This document shows, piece after piece, positions 54,701-64,000 of a stretch of DNA of 64,000 nucleotides. The position numbers and the translations under genes were made by a program. The notes beneath the pieces were generated by a model. The model did not search any database. It saw only the letters and a list, made by a program, of their open reading frames with translations, and had not been told where the DNA came from. Origin of the DNA: Pyropia yezoensis (lineage: Eukaryota; Rhodophyta; Bangiophyceae; Bangiales; Bangiaceae); NCBI GenBank assembly GCA_009829735.1, contig CM020620.1, forward strand, positions 24,092,020 to 24,156,019, read 5' to 3'. Numbering within the stretch: position 1 is the stretch's first letter; every line of letters begins with the position of its first letter.

Positions 54701-56451
54701 GATGACGTCATCGAGGTACACTAGGCAGTTACGCCACTTCACCCAGACAGTATGATGTCGATAGCCCGCTGGAATGTAGCGGGGCGTTGGACATCCGAAG
54801 GGCATCCTTAGGAACTCGTACACTCCACTGTGACAGACGAATGCCGTCTTGGGGATATCCTCGTCCGCCACCGGGATCAGCCAGTATCCGGCATTGCAGT
54901 CGATGGTGGTAAACACCGTAGCCTCCCCCAGGGAGTCGATGCATTCATCCATCCTTGGTAAAGGGTATGAGTCCTTCTTGGTAACCAAGTTGAGGCGTCG
55001 ATAATCGATGCCAAAACCGAGGGGTTTGATCCTTCTTCGGCACAATAACGACTGGGGCACCCCATTCCGACATCGAAGGTCGGATCACCTTAGCTTCACT
55101 CATCCTCTCACTTCTCCATCAACGATCTCTCGTTGCATAGGTCCGCTCGGTGCGGTTGTGACCGGGCGGGTCGTGCGCTGGTACCAGGTCTATACGATGT
55201 TGGGTTGCCCCAATGGTCCCCAAGGCCCCGCCTGTCCACATAACGTCATGCTTTCTTAGCATCCGTCGTACCCCTTCGGCTACCGAAGGGGGAAGGTGGT
55301 CGAGGTCAGCCTCGGCCAGTGCCTTCAAGGCCTCTTGGTCCTTTTGTCGGCAGGTCCGCCGGAGCCGCCGATGGGTTAGGCTTCCCGTCATCGGGTTGCT
55401 GTCGCTCGGTGGTCTCGGCGACCGCCAGTACTTCAAGTGGTTCCACTTGACCTTCCTTATCAGGGGTAAGGATATCTCCTTCGTAGAGTTCGGCAATCCC
55501 GAGGATAGTTCCCTTCGGGAGGGTGACTGCCTTACGGCGGTAGTTCGCCATCACTAGGAGGGACGACCCTCCTGCTGGGAGGTCTATGAGACCGTTGGCC
55601 ATGGTCAACCCATGGCGCTTGTACGTCCGTAGGTTGGACTGGACTCTGCAGATGCCTGCGAGGTCGCAGTGAACCAGGAGGACTGTCTCTGACAACGGCT
55701 CAAAGCGAGTTCGCTCGGCCAACCGAAGTGTCTTCGGCTCGACGCTTGCGTACACCTCAGCCACGTTAACGTGGCTTCCTTGTAGCGTCAGGTCCCTGAC
55801 GATAGCCGTGTGTCCTCGCTTCGTCCCGTCGGCTTCTTGAAGCTCGACGGTCCTCCGGCCTGGCCGGATTGCATCAACGTGAACGTTGATGAAGGTGCAC
55901 CCCAGTATGCAGGGCACCGATAGCGTTTCACATACCAGGAAGTCAACTTCCGTGGTGAGATCCCCGATGGTAACCTGCAGCGACATCGCTGCGGTCGTAC
56001 GAATGAGTCGACCATTCGCGTCCTTGATGGTGGGTCCCCGAGTCACTCTGACTCGTGGAAGCCACTTGTCCGGGAGGGTATCCTTCCGGATAAGGTTGGG
56101 TCCAGCCCCTGTATCCAGTACAGGGTAGTACGATCGTGTCGACTGGGGGTCAACCCCCAGTGTGGCTGATACCTTGAAGTTCTCCAAGGTAAACAACACA
56201 TGTCCTACACCGATATCCGGTGTAGCTCGGGCATCCTGAACAGGGCCCTTGTCTGGTTCAACGTGAAGGGGCTTCCCGTCCTCTCCTCCCAACCTCGGAG
56301 GTTGGTCATCAATCCCCTGACGCCGTGTCATCGGGGCCGGAAGGTGTACCCGGGGGTTGATGCGGCGTCGGCTCAACCGCGCTCTCCGTGGGGCTTTCCC
56401 CGCGGTACTCCGGGGTGGCTTGCTTGGGTGACCCCAGCGCCCCCCGGTCAT
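51752..56451 (-). pseudogene. pol of A2: protease, RT, RNase H, integrase, chromodomain (frame breaks, assembly gap)
   Basis: Starts at ATG 56451, eight bases after the gag stop and in a different phase. Protease (LDTGAGPNLIR) is intact to about 55330. Compared with A1 there are single-base differences near homopolymers at about 55340 and 55110, an extra G near 55014, and four to five missing bases in 54630-54830, so the RT (IDCNAGYW, YLDDVIVFS) is spread over several phases. A 500-N gap follows. RNase H to chromodomain is one intact frame, 53708-51752: TERECLGVIWA, HENPTAGHPG with CHPC, DILGPLP, LSDNGANLTS, VERF, then ESVVGHTDPD and WVGYDSPTWEQ. Some or all frame breaks may be sequence errors. 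Confidence 0.88.
53972..54471. other. Assembly gap of exactly 500 N
   Basis: Flanked on the left (53931-53971) and right (54472-54512) by the same 41 bases. A1 has this sequence once and without interruption, so the gap most likely joins two overlapping contigs and no bases are missing. Confidence 0.95.
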
Positions 56452-56459
56452 CCTTCCTC

Positions 56460-58643
56460 TTACTCGTTTCCCGCCCTTGGTAGGGTGCTGTCCGCCGGGA
56501 CATCCGGCTGAGGAGGTGCCCCCTCGACGGCCAGTACTCCACCTGGAGCTGGCTGCCTACCCGGTGCGGGTCCGGGTGCTCGGGCGGGATACCCCCCGGT
56601 GGATGCCTTGCGTTGCGCCGCTGCCCGCCGAGACTCCTCGGGGATGAGTGGGCAGGAAGACACCCAGTGCTGGGGATCCCCACACAACATACATCCGGAC
56701 GTGCCGGTCCCCCCTTGAGGTCGCATCGGGGTAGCTCCGTAGCTACGGTTGCCTCCCTCGGGCGCCCGAGTGCCTGCTCCCTGGTAGGCCTTGGGTCCTT
56801 GGGTCAACCGGAACATGGACTCCCCCAACCGGTTGGGTCGGCCCGCAATCTGCGGGGGTGCCTCCGTGCGCACCGCCCATGTTGGCAAGGGTTGGTGAGG
56901 GTTACCCGTCACCGGGGAGTACCCCGTAGTCCGCACATACGGGACGCGCCGTCCCGTTCCTTCGTTGACCTGGAACTGGGTTCCAGCCGGGGCGATGTAC
57001 GCTACCGTACCATGTTCATCAATCACCGGCGTCGCCGGTAGCAACAGGTGGCCCTGTTGGTCGACTAGAGGGTCACCCTCACCAATAGGGGTATGTTCGG
57101 TCGCCACCAGTACTGGTGCGGCCTTACGTTCCACCTTCTCTTGCCTCGGTACCGGGGTAAGACTGGGCTTGCCTCCCTCACCCTTGGGCTTCGGGGCCAA
57201 GGCACACTCCGGGTGTAGAACCCGGTAGGCGTCCCCTAGGGACTTGCACATATGCATCAGTCGACTGAAGTTCGTCCGTGCCGTGTTGGCGCCCCGTGCG
57301 GATATCCGCACGTAGTTGGGTACTCCTGCGAACAGGATGGCCCGTAGCTCCCCTTCTCCGAGGAGCTTCCCCAGCTCGTAGTCGAGCTCTTGGATCCGGC
57401 GTCCAAACATCTCCTCATCCTCCCAGGACTGGGCGGTGGCAGTGCGAAGGGCCCGATAGTGGTCCTCACACTTGTCCTCACTGAGGTAGCTGCTCAGCAG
57501 CTCCTTCAATATCCCACGGTAATCCATGGGGGTGGCCGCGACCCTCATTCCCGGCATCGGGGATGCCTGGCGAAGAATGCCTCGCACCCGTTCATCAACA
57601 AAGAACGGGAGGATCTCCAGAGCCAGCCCCTCGTTAACGAGCGCCTTGTCTGCGGCTGCCTTGAAGCTAGTCAAGAAGCCGATGACTGCCAACGGGCGTC
57701 CGTTCGGCCCCCCGAACATAGGGACTCCCTTCATAAGGGTCTGCACAGAGCGGATCGCCCGATGCGACGTATTACGCATCGATTCCGATACGGTGGTAGA
57801 GCGGTCCTCCAAACGATAACGTTCCGGAGTAAGAACCGACCGGAAGACCTCGTTGACGATCTCCGTGTCAGCGTCCTGGATATCCAGTCGCTTAGCCAGT
57901 TGGTGAGCGAACTCATCGGACTCCATCCGCTTCAGTAGGCTCGCAGTTACCTGCGCGGTCATAGCTTCCACCACTGAGGATGGTACTTCAGGCGTCGGCA
58001 CCTCGGGAACCCGAGTTGCCGGGCCTCCTTCGTCGTGGGGGTACTGCGAGAGGGTACCTCCTCCCCCAATAACCGACTCTCCCCCGGCGTACGTATCCGC
58101 CGGGTCGTGTCCGCGGAGTCCGCTTCGGGTGCTCCGAGCGTATCGCTCCGTGTGACTCCGTTCCAACTCTGCCGACGAGTCGGACCCATACCCCATTGTG
58201 TCCGGGGGTTGTCCAGGAGTAGCAACACCGGGGTTGACCCTGGTGGACTCCGAAAGTAGTCCGGCCGGTTCGAACCGTACCGGTGTGGGAGGAACACGAC
58301 GGGATCCCGTCGTGTGCCGTGTTGACATCAACACTGCCATTGCGTCCTCCGTCCGATCTTGACGGGCGTCGAGCCCGGAAAACCGGGCCTCGATGCGGGC
58401 CAATGATGCCATCAGGGAATCCCCTGGTGAAGGAGGCGGCGGAGTGAGGTCGGTCGACGACAGTTGAGGCGGGCCCCCGCCTCCTGCCGTCCGAGCCGTG
58501 CCAAACGTCGATCCGGCACCGGAATGCATTGGCGTCTCAATGTTATCGATCGGGTTCCCGATCCCGGTTCCCGTAGTCACCTCCGGGGTCGGCGTCGACG
58601 CCGATCCGTCATCTTGAACGTTCCCCGTCTCTTGGGTAGACAT
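56460..58643 (-). CDS. gag of A2, intact
   Basis: 727 codons from ATG at 58643 to TAA at 56462-56460. The N-terminal ~230 residues are Pro/Thr/Ser/Gly-rich with two predicted helices (SLMASLARIEARFSGLDARQ). The capsid-like domain spans roughly residues 270-480 (GFLTSFKAAADKALVNE ... GILRQASPMP ... DYELGKLLGEGELRAILF). A CCHC zinc knuckle (CMLCGDPQHWVSSC) lies near residue 665. This is the only complete gag in the window. It should assemble particles and bind element RNA. The pol ATG lies eight bases past its stop in another phase, so pol expression needs reinitiation or frameshifting. Confidence 0.92.
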   Translation of the reverse strand: MSTQETGNVQDDGSASTPTPEVTTGTGIGNPIDNIETPMHSGAGSTFGTARTAGGGGPPQLSSTDLTPPPPSPGDSLMASLARIEARFSGLDARQDRTEDAMAVLMSTRHTTGSRRVPPTPVRFEPAGLLSESTRVNPGVATPGQPPDTMGYGSDSSAELERSHTERYARSTRSGLRGHDPADTYAGGESVIGGGGTLSQYPHDEGGPATRVPEVPTPEVPSSVVEAMTAQVTASLLKRMESDEFAHQLAKRLDIQDADTEIVNEVFRSVLTPERYRLEDRSTTVSESMRNTSHRAIRSVQTLMKGVPMFGGPNGRPLAVIGFLTSFKAAADKALVNEGLALEILPFFVDERVRGILRQASPMPGMRVAATPMDYRGILKELLSSYLSEDKCEDHYRALRTATAQSWEDEEMFGRRIQELDYELGKLLGEGELRAILFAGVPNYVRISARGANTARTNFSRLMHMCKSLGDAYRVLHPECALAPKPKGEGGKPSLTPVPRQEKVERKAAPVLVATEHTPIGEGDPLVDQQGHLLLPATPVIDEHGTVAYIAPAGTQFQVNEGTGRRVPYVRTTGYSPVTGNPHQPLPTWAVRTEAPPQIAGRPNRLGESMFRLTQGPKAYQGAGTRAPEGGNRSYGATPMRPQGGTGTSGCMLCGDPQHWVSSCPLIPEESRRAAAQRKASTGGYPARAPGPAPGRQPAPGGVLAVEGAPPQPDVPADSTLPRAGNE

Positions 58644-58848
58644 GGTCACAATCAGTCAACCGACGTATCAATCACCACGAACAAGAGAGCGAGGGGGTAG
58701 ATTGGGGAGAGTAACAGTAGATCACAGTCACAGGTAAAATCTCAACACAATCGATCAGGTCACAACACCACGAGTACAAGAAAAGGACCGGATCCCTATC
58801 CGTGTGCCAGGGCCGAAGACGGCGTCACCACAAGGGTGACGGAAACCC

Positions 58849-58867
58849 GTCCCCTGCTGCTCCACCA
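58849..58867 (-). promoter_or_regulatory. Primer-binding site of A2
   Basis: Minus-strand TGGTGGAGCAGCAGGGGAC one base from the 5' LTR. Confidence 0.8.
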
Positions 58868-58868
58868 A

Positions 58869-59231
58869 TGTAGCACAATAGGGATCCGTCGCGCGTCCAC
58901 TCTCAGGGAACACTCACCAAGGGGGATCGGCACCAACGTCACCGGGAGGCCAAGGTTGCTGTCCTTGGAGCGCAAGCCACGGGACCAAGATGGGAGCCCA
59001 AATGGGAGGGGTTTGTTGTTCTACCTTGGCCGGCGGTGGATTCGCCACCGGCCCCCTCGTTATAAACCCTCGGAGACACTACTAACTACCCTCCACCCCA
59101 AGATGCAAGTCCCTCTGGTCATACGTAACTTATAGATACCGTGACCAGCTCGGACTCTCAAATTGGAAGTTAAGGATTAGAAGTAGCCCCCCTAATATTA
59201 GGGTCACAATACGGACAACCATATTGGTACA
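58869..59231 (-). mobile_element. 5' LTR of A2
   Basis: 363 bp. Identical to 47873-48235 except G for C near its outer end (GGTACA in place of GCTACA on the plus strand). Confidence 0.95.
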
Positions 59232-61484
59232 CAGTGCAAGCGTCTACCGTTTGGTCTGTGTAACGCGCCGGCAACTTTCCAGCGCGCTATGGACATGATT
59301 CTGGCCGGAGTACAGTAGCAGATCTGTCTTGTGTACCGACGTTTCACCAAGGGCTTCGCCAATGTGGCGAAGCCGTTGAATGAGTTAGTGAGCTCAACGC
59401 TACCGAAGAACCTGCCTCCCCCAAGTCGGGTGGAGCAGGAATCCTTTGAGACTCTTCGGGACCTTCTGCTGAAGCCCCCTATCCTGGCTATTCCCAGATT
59501 GGGAGGCCACTACATCCTGGATGTGGACGCTAGCTACGACCAACTTGGTTGTGTATTGCTTCAGCAGCAGCCGGACAAGGAGTACTTGCCGGTGGGGTAC
59601 TTCAGCAAGGGGCTGAACTCGGCCGAGAAGAACTACGGAGTCACCGAGTTGGAAGGACTCGCAGTTGTGTGGGCGGTGACGTCACTTCGTCACTACCTAG
59701 AGGGTGAGAAGTTCCTCATCCGCTGTGACCACCGCGCGTTGCAGTTCATCTTTAAGACGGACTGTACGAACACTCGTCTCAATCGGTGGAGGGTGCGACT
59801 GGCACCCTTCAACTTTGATATTGAGTACCGACCTGGCAGGCAACATGCCCTTGCCGACGGCCTTTCTCGGGTACCTACAGAGGGGCTGGACACTAACCCA
59901 GTCGATGAGGACATCCCCATCGTGGGGGTAGTCACGCGCTCGGGTCAGGTGTTGAACCCCGAGGCGCCAGGGAAGAAGAAGTACTTGCCCCTGTCCCTGG
60001 ACGAGGTGGTGAAGGCCCAGGCCGAGGATCCCTTCTGCAAGTCGCAGAGGGATACACTGGATACAGTGGCGGTGACGCGGCTCTTTCTGGGAGACGATGG
60101 CCTCCTCATGAGGAGGGGGGTATTCCAGGGGACCGAACAACTTGTCGTCCCCGCATCCCTCAAGGACAGTATCCTTGAGAGGGAGCATAACGCTCCCACG
60201 GGTGGACACCTGGGGTCTAGTAAACTGTACCAGACCCTGAGGACCAGGTACTACTGGCCGTCCATGGTGGTGCACATCTACATTTGGGTGGCTGCCTGCA
60301 CAAGTTGTGCACAGAACCGTCTGATGGAACGGCGGCCTACTACGGCTATGCTATTGTTCCCGGCCAAGGAGCCCTTTGCCGCGTTGGCGATGAACATCCT
60401 TGGGCCACTGCCAGTGACCGAGGAGGGCAACCAGTACCTCCTGGTCATCTGTGACCGCTTCACGAAACTTACGCGAGCGATCCCACTGGCAGAGATCACG
60501 GCCATGTCGGTCGTGTCAGCCTTCCTAGATCACTGGGTTGCCGCGTATGGCATTCAGGATAGTACACTATCGGACAATGGACCGCAATTTGCGTCTGTAC
60601 TGTTTCAGGAAGTGCTGGATATGTTGGGGGTTAAGGCAAACTATGCCACCCCCTACCACCCACAAACTAACGGGCAGGTGGAGCGCTTCAACAAAACTAT
60701 TGTTCGGCAGCTGCGCCACTATGTGAGTGAGCATGTGAAAACGTGGGACCAATACATTTCTATTCTTACCACTGCCTACAATTCGCAGGTTCACTCATCT
60801 ACCGGGGAAGTACCCCTCGCTTTTGTGACCCCCCGACGCGTGCGGTCTATTGCCGTGCGGCGGCCGCTCCCAACTAGGGAGGAGGGTGGCAGTACGCCTA
60901 CTCCTACTGAGAGTAAGGCGGAGTTCGCTGCTAGGCTTGAAAACCTCATCCCTAAAGTCAGGGCTGAGATGGACAAAGCACAAAAGCGCTATAAGCGTAC
61001 CTTTGACGAAAAGGTGCGCAATGCTAAGCATGTCCCCGAGCAGGGTGACTGGGTGCTGGTACACTCACACACCCCAACTGGGGGTAAGTTGGTATTCCAG
61101 ACAAAGGGGCCGTACCAGGTCCTTCGTACTGATGGGCGGTGCTTCACCATCGAAAGTGACGATGGGGTCCGCACAGTGAACGGACAGGACGTGGTCAAAG
61201 TTGCACCACCGCCTGCAGGCGACCCAGCTTGGGCGCGTGCGTTGGAAGCGTGGCGCCTCCCCTCGCTGCCTGCGGCCAAACAGGGCCCGCAGGAGTACGT
61301 GTTCGATAAGTTCATCGACCACGGCTGGGATGAGGACACTGACCGCCTCATGTTGAGGGTCCGTTGGTTTAGCTACAAAGCCAAGGATGATACGTGGGAG
61401 TATGTGGAGGACCTTCACGCTGAGAAGGTCCGGGCTTACTGTGCCAGGAATGAGATAGACCCTAACAGCCCTCCCTCAACGTGA
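59232..61484 (+). pseudogene. pol of B1, 3' part: rest of RT, RNase H, integrase, chromodomain
   Basis: Resumes in phase after the CAGTG duplication with RLPFGLCNAPATFQ. TAG at 59316-59318 stands where Trp is usual. At about 59333-59337 the frame jumps from the strand before the YLDD catalytic loop straight to the RRFTKGF connection, a deletion of roughly 265 bp relative to family A that removes the RT active site. RNase H is complete (LDVDASYDQLGC, TELEGLAVVWA, RCDHRAL, LADGLSR). Integrase has the HNAPTGGHLG zinc finger with CTSC, LSDNGPQFAS and VERF, but the first catalytic Asp is Asn (MNILGPLP, codon 60393-60395). A chromodomain ends the protein (EYVFDKFIDHG ... LRVRWFSY ... DDTWEY). Dead as it stands. 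Confidence 0.9.
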
Positions 61485-61595
61485 GGGAAGGCCGAGTAAC
61501 AGTGCCAAGAGAGTGCTTCAAGTCGAAGTGGTACGCAGAGTGGCTTTTAACTACAGCCCTAACCCTCACACTCTCACAACCAAGGCAGCTGCCAA

Positions 61596-63539
61596 CTAGG
61601 TATGCATGCTAGAATCTCCAACCCCACGGCCCTCGCCCTCACGTGGAGACGAGCGGCGAGACCCACGGAGATAACGCTCCCCACCAGTCGGCGGGGCCGG
61701 CGGCTCCAAGTCGGAGCCGCCGCGCCCCTCACGGTCGCGCAAGTGGCGACGACCGCGGCTGCCCTTCTGTTTAGTCTTGCGCGCAAGTTGGCGACGCAGA
61801 CGCCGGACCGACTCCGACTCTGACGGAGTCAAGGACTCCGAGACGGAGTAAGACAACTCTTCTTCCGACACGGAGGGAGAGCGCCGCGAGTGTCGGCGGC
61901 GACGGCGAGGAGGCGAGTATGCCCGGCTCGCGCGACGTTTGCCACACCCAAGTGGGGCTGGCTGGGGCATAATAGCCCCAATGCGAGCCAACTCGGCCGT
62001 CATAAACTCCGCCACCGACTCGCAACTCGCGGTCGCCACTGCAGTACGAACGCGCTCCTCAAGTTAAGGAGTCTCGGAACTTTGAAAGGTTGCGGTCGAC
62101 GCGGCCAACCAGGAAATGGTGCGCACCAACGTGGTGATCATCATCTCTGAGGTTAGAGGCGTGGGCGGTAACACCAACTTGGGGTATACCGTCAGGAGGG
62201 TGGCCCCCAAGTTGGGGGACACCGGGGTGGACGACTCAACGGCCACGCTAATCGGAATGTCCCCGTGCGGTTGGTAGGGGACAGGAGGAAGCGGAGGGGC
62301 ACGCCGAGGTGGCGGGACCCGGGTGTAACTGCGACCCCGACTTGGGGCCCCCGCAGTGGGTTGAGTCATACGGTCATCATATGAGGGCACGGCCATAACT
62401 ATGGCCTTGTCCGGGGGTGGCGCAGTGTGGCGATCCACTCCCGGGGCATACGGGTAGTCCCCGATGCCCAACCCCTCTCGTAGGACCACACGGCCGTCGT
62501 GAAGTTCACGAGCGACCCACACGAACTGGCGAAATGCGCCATCGTCCTTGGGCCCACGAGTGGGGCGGCGCAACTTGTGCTCAATGCTCTCCCACTCGAT
62601 AAACGTGTGGAGGCGGAGCATCTCCTCAAGCAGAGTGAGTTGTCCTGATGAGCACCCCTCAGCAACTAGCTGAGGGGTGAGCTGTTCCAAACCTTGGATA
62701 AGCCGGAGGGGGAGATGCCAGAGCATCCCCCGCCGCTGAACACAAGACACCCAGGTCGACATGACCCCGAGGAGCCACTGGGTGGCCAACATAGCCCACA
62801 CCAGGTGATCAGGGCCAGCCGTCAACATGACGGAGCCGAAGTGGTCAAGCAACCGTGGCAGCAACGCCGGGAACCCGTAGGGGACCTCTACTTGAGGCCA
62901 CCACTCGGGCTTCTTCGGATAGTACTGCTCCTTCCTGGCAGCAGACTGCTGAGGAAACTCAAGTTGAGCCGAGGTCACCAAGTAGGGACCTCGCCGGAAG
63001 TCCTTCTCCATCCGCACATCAAAGTGATGAGTGTGCGGATCGGCCTCGTGAATGTACGGGGGGCGAGTTGCCACAGCGTCCCACGTAAAGGTCGGCAAGT
63101 CGCCGGGACCCGGGATAGTTCCCCCGCGGTCCACCATGGCCTTGGCACGCTGTACGTCTTCGACCTCCTCGTCGTCCAGGAAGGCAAACTGGTCCGTCCT
63201 GAAGCCGGCAGGGAACCCGACCCTACGGGGATACTTCTCCCGTAGGCGGTCCCATACCCGACACATCGCTGCGCCAAGTCGGCCACAGCGAAGAACAGGC
63301 AACCCCTCCTCATATAGAGGCCAAGCGGGGTAAAACTACCGCCCCAAGGCCTCACGCGGGACAACTTGTCCTGCCTCCGGGGGAGATCCCGCCGTCAACC
63401 CAAAGCCGGGTGACGCGGGAGTCCCATCCCCCGGAGCGATCGCGGAGCCCCCGCCGGAAGTCCCGGCGGGCGCTGCACTGTAGGAGGTGTCCTCCATACG
63501 CTCGTCGAGAGAGTCCGTCTCCACTCCCGGGGTCGCCAT
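61596..63539 (-). pseudogene. Antisense accessory gene of B1 (aORF-B), two stops
   Basis: A single minus-strand phase from ATG 63539-63537 to the stop at 61596, 648 codons, with TAG near 63336 and TAA at 62066-62064. It converges on pol, whose stop is 110 bp away. After a Gly/Ser/Pro-rich start it has FTWDAVATRPP, QLEFP, 20 residues, VEVPYG (residues 217-222), HFGSVM ten residues later, then MLWHLPLRLI and a helix. The C-terminal ~110 residues are very basic with SR-like repeats (PPRRRRRHSRRSPS). Both stops could be one-step changes from CAG/CAA. Function is unknown. It shares blocks with aORFs C and D and weaker ones with A. Confidence 0.7.
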
Positions 63540-63865
63540 GGCTCTCCCCAAGTTGAAGAGAGACGCCCTGGCTACAGCGGCACGAGACCCGCCTCGAGTT
63601 GAGGGGGACTCGGATCGTGGGTAGACGGGTGGCCTCCCCAGCGTGGGGCGGCCCCGTGGAAGGTGAAGGGGAGGTGGTGGTGATGGTGAAGTGTGAACCG
63701 GGGAGAGCAAGCTGCCGAGTGGGCAAGCTTGAGGAGAGGGGCGGTCAACGTGACCGCCTCCACATCCGCGTTACGTACTCAAGGGGGGGACAGCAAGTCG
63801 CGCCCCCAACGCCGAGACGTGCGTTTACGCACCCCCTCACAGGGCCGACCGGGTCGGTCGGAACT

Positions 63866-64000
63866 GAGGAGAGGGGAGTGTGGCAGTATTGACCACCAGG
63901 TAGGGGGGCAACACGTGCCATGCAAGGGGCGGCAGGTGCTGGGGTGGGAGATTCTGAGTGGCGAGATTCTGAGGGGACCCTGGGGGGATAAGGGGAGGGA
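63866..64000 (+). mobile_element. Polypurine tract and start of the 3' LTR of B1
   Basis: GAGGAGAGGGGAG (63866-63878) precedes TGTGGCAGTATTG at 63879. The first 57 bases equal the 5' LTR. Then 143 bp present in the 5' LTR (43927-44069) are absent, and the match resumes to the window end with two substitutions. GGCAG occurs at both ends of the missing piece in the 5' LTR, so the deletion probably arose between short direct repeats. Confidence 0.88.

Larger units (their letters stand above)
47873..59231 (-). mobile_element. Family-A Ty3 element, copy 2 (A2), full length, nested in B1 RT gene
   Basis: Both 363-bp LTRs are present and differ at one position (C/G, sixth base from the outer end of the 5' copy). 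The 5-bp duplication CAGTG flanks it at 47868-47872 and 59232-59236. Order on the minus strand: 5' LTR, PBS, gag, pol, then an antisense gene and 3' LTR. The target is the coding sequence of the B1 reverse transcriptase. The recent insertion date implied by the LTRs contrasts with several one-base frame shifts in pol, discussed separately. Confidence 0.95.
43870..64000 (+). mobile_element. Family-B Ty3 element, copy 1 (B1), containing nested element A2
   Basis: 5' LTR at 43870-44338, PBS, gag, pol and antisense gene, then polypurine tract and the start of the 3' LTR at 63879. The body is interrupted at 47873-59231 by A2. Without A2 the part in view is about 8.8 kb. It was inserted into A1, with GATAC as the five bases on its left. 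The right flank and the rest of the 3' LTR lie beyond the window. It has lost part of RT and carries other defects. Confidence 0.9.

Overview
This is GC-rich nuclear DNA from a eukaryote, consisting mostly of Ty3/gypsy-type LTR retrotransposons nested in and beside a few damaged host genes. No rRNA, tRNA gene, CRISPR array or bacterial-style operon was seen. The high GC, GGC-type triplet runs, a secreted zinc metalloprotease of a type common in bacteria, a Crinkler/RHS-like P-loop protein and chromodomain-bearing Ty3 elements fit an alga or another GC-rich protist. A Porphyra-like red alga is my guess, but nothing here proves it. Layout: 1-739 is the 5' end (LTR plus gag start, minus strand) of a family-B Ty3 element that cuts off a zinc-ribbon/SAM-domain gene (740-2323, minus). 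A large P-loop NTPase gene lies at 3886-7314. Then come triplet repeats and a degenerate minisatellite (to about 11.26 kb), fragments of two retroelements (11.4-13.47 kb) and a metalloprotease pseudogene split by an old solo LTR (14235-17400). From 18.8 to 29.1 kb there are truncated elements of three further families (called E, C and D here). A coiled-coil host gene with one in-frame stop follows (30294-32120, minus). The right half is a three-level nest. Family-A copy 1 starts at 33752. Family-B copy 1 (43870 to beyond the window end) is inserted in its 3' part. Family-A copy 2 (47873-59231, minus strand, LTRs differing by one base, 5-bp target duplication CAGTG) sits in the reverse transcriptase gene of that family-B copy. 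The most interesting signal is a long antisense gene between pol and the 3' LTR in every element here whose pol-to-LTR interval is present from families A, B, C and D (five cases; copy A1 lacks its own LTR in view and D's LTR was not identified). Family E lacks it. The antisense proteins begin with a Gly/Pro/Ser-rich region and then share spaced blocks across families, including an ungapped match between families B, C and D. Between the two family-A copies the differences sampled are mainly synonymous in the antisense frame. This looks like an accessory retrotransposon protein family of unknown function, transcribed toward pol, with palindromic repeats where the two gene sets converge (family A). 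Most nonsense codons in the older copies can be explained by C-to-T or G-to-A changes. A 500-N assembly gap at 53972-54471 is flanked by the same 41 bp on both sides and probably represents overlapping contigs, not missing DNA.
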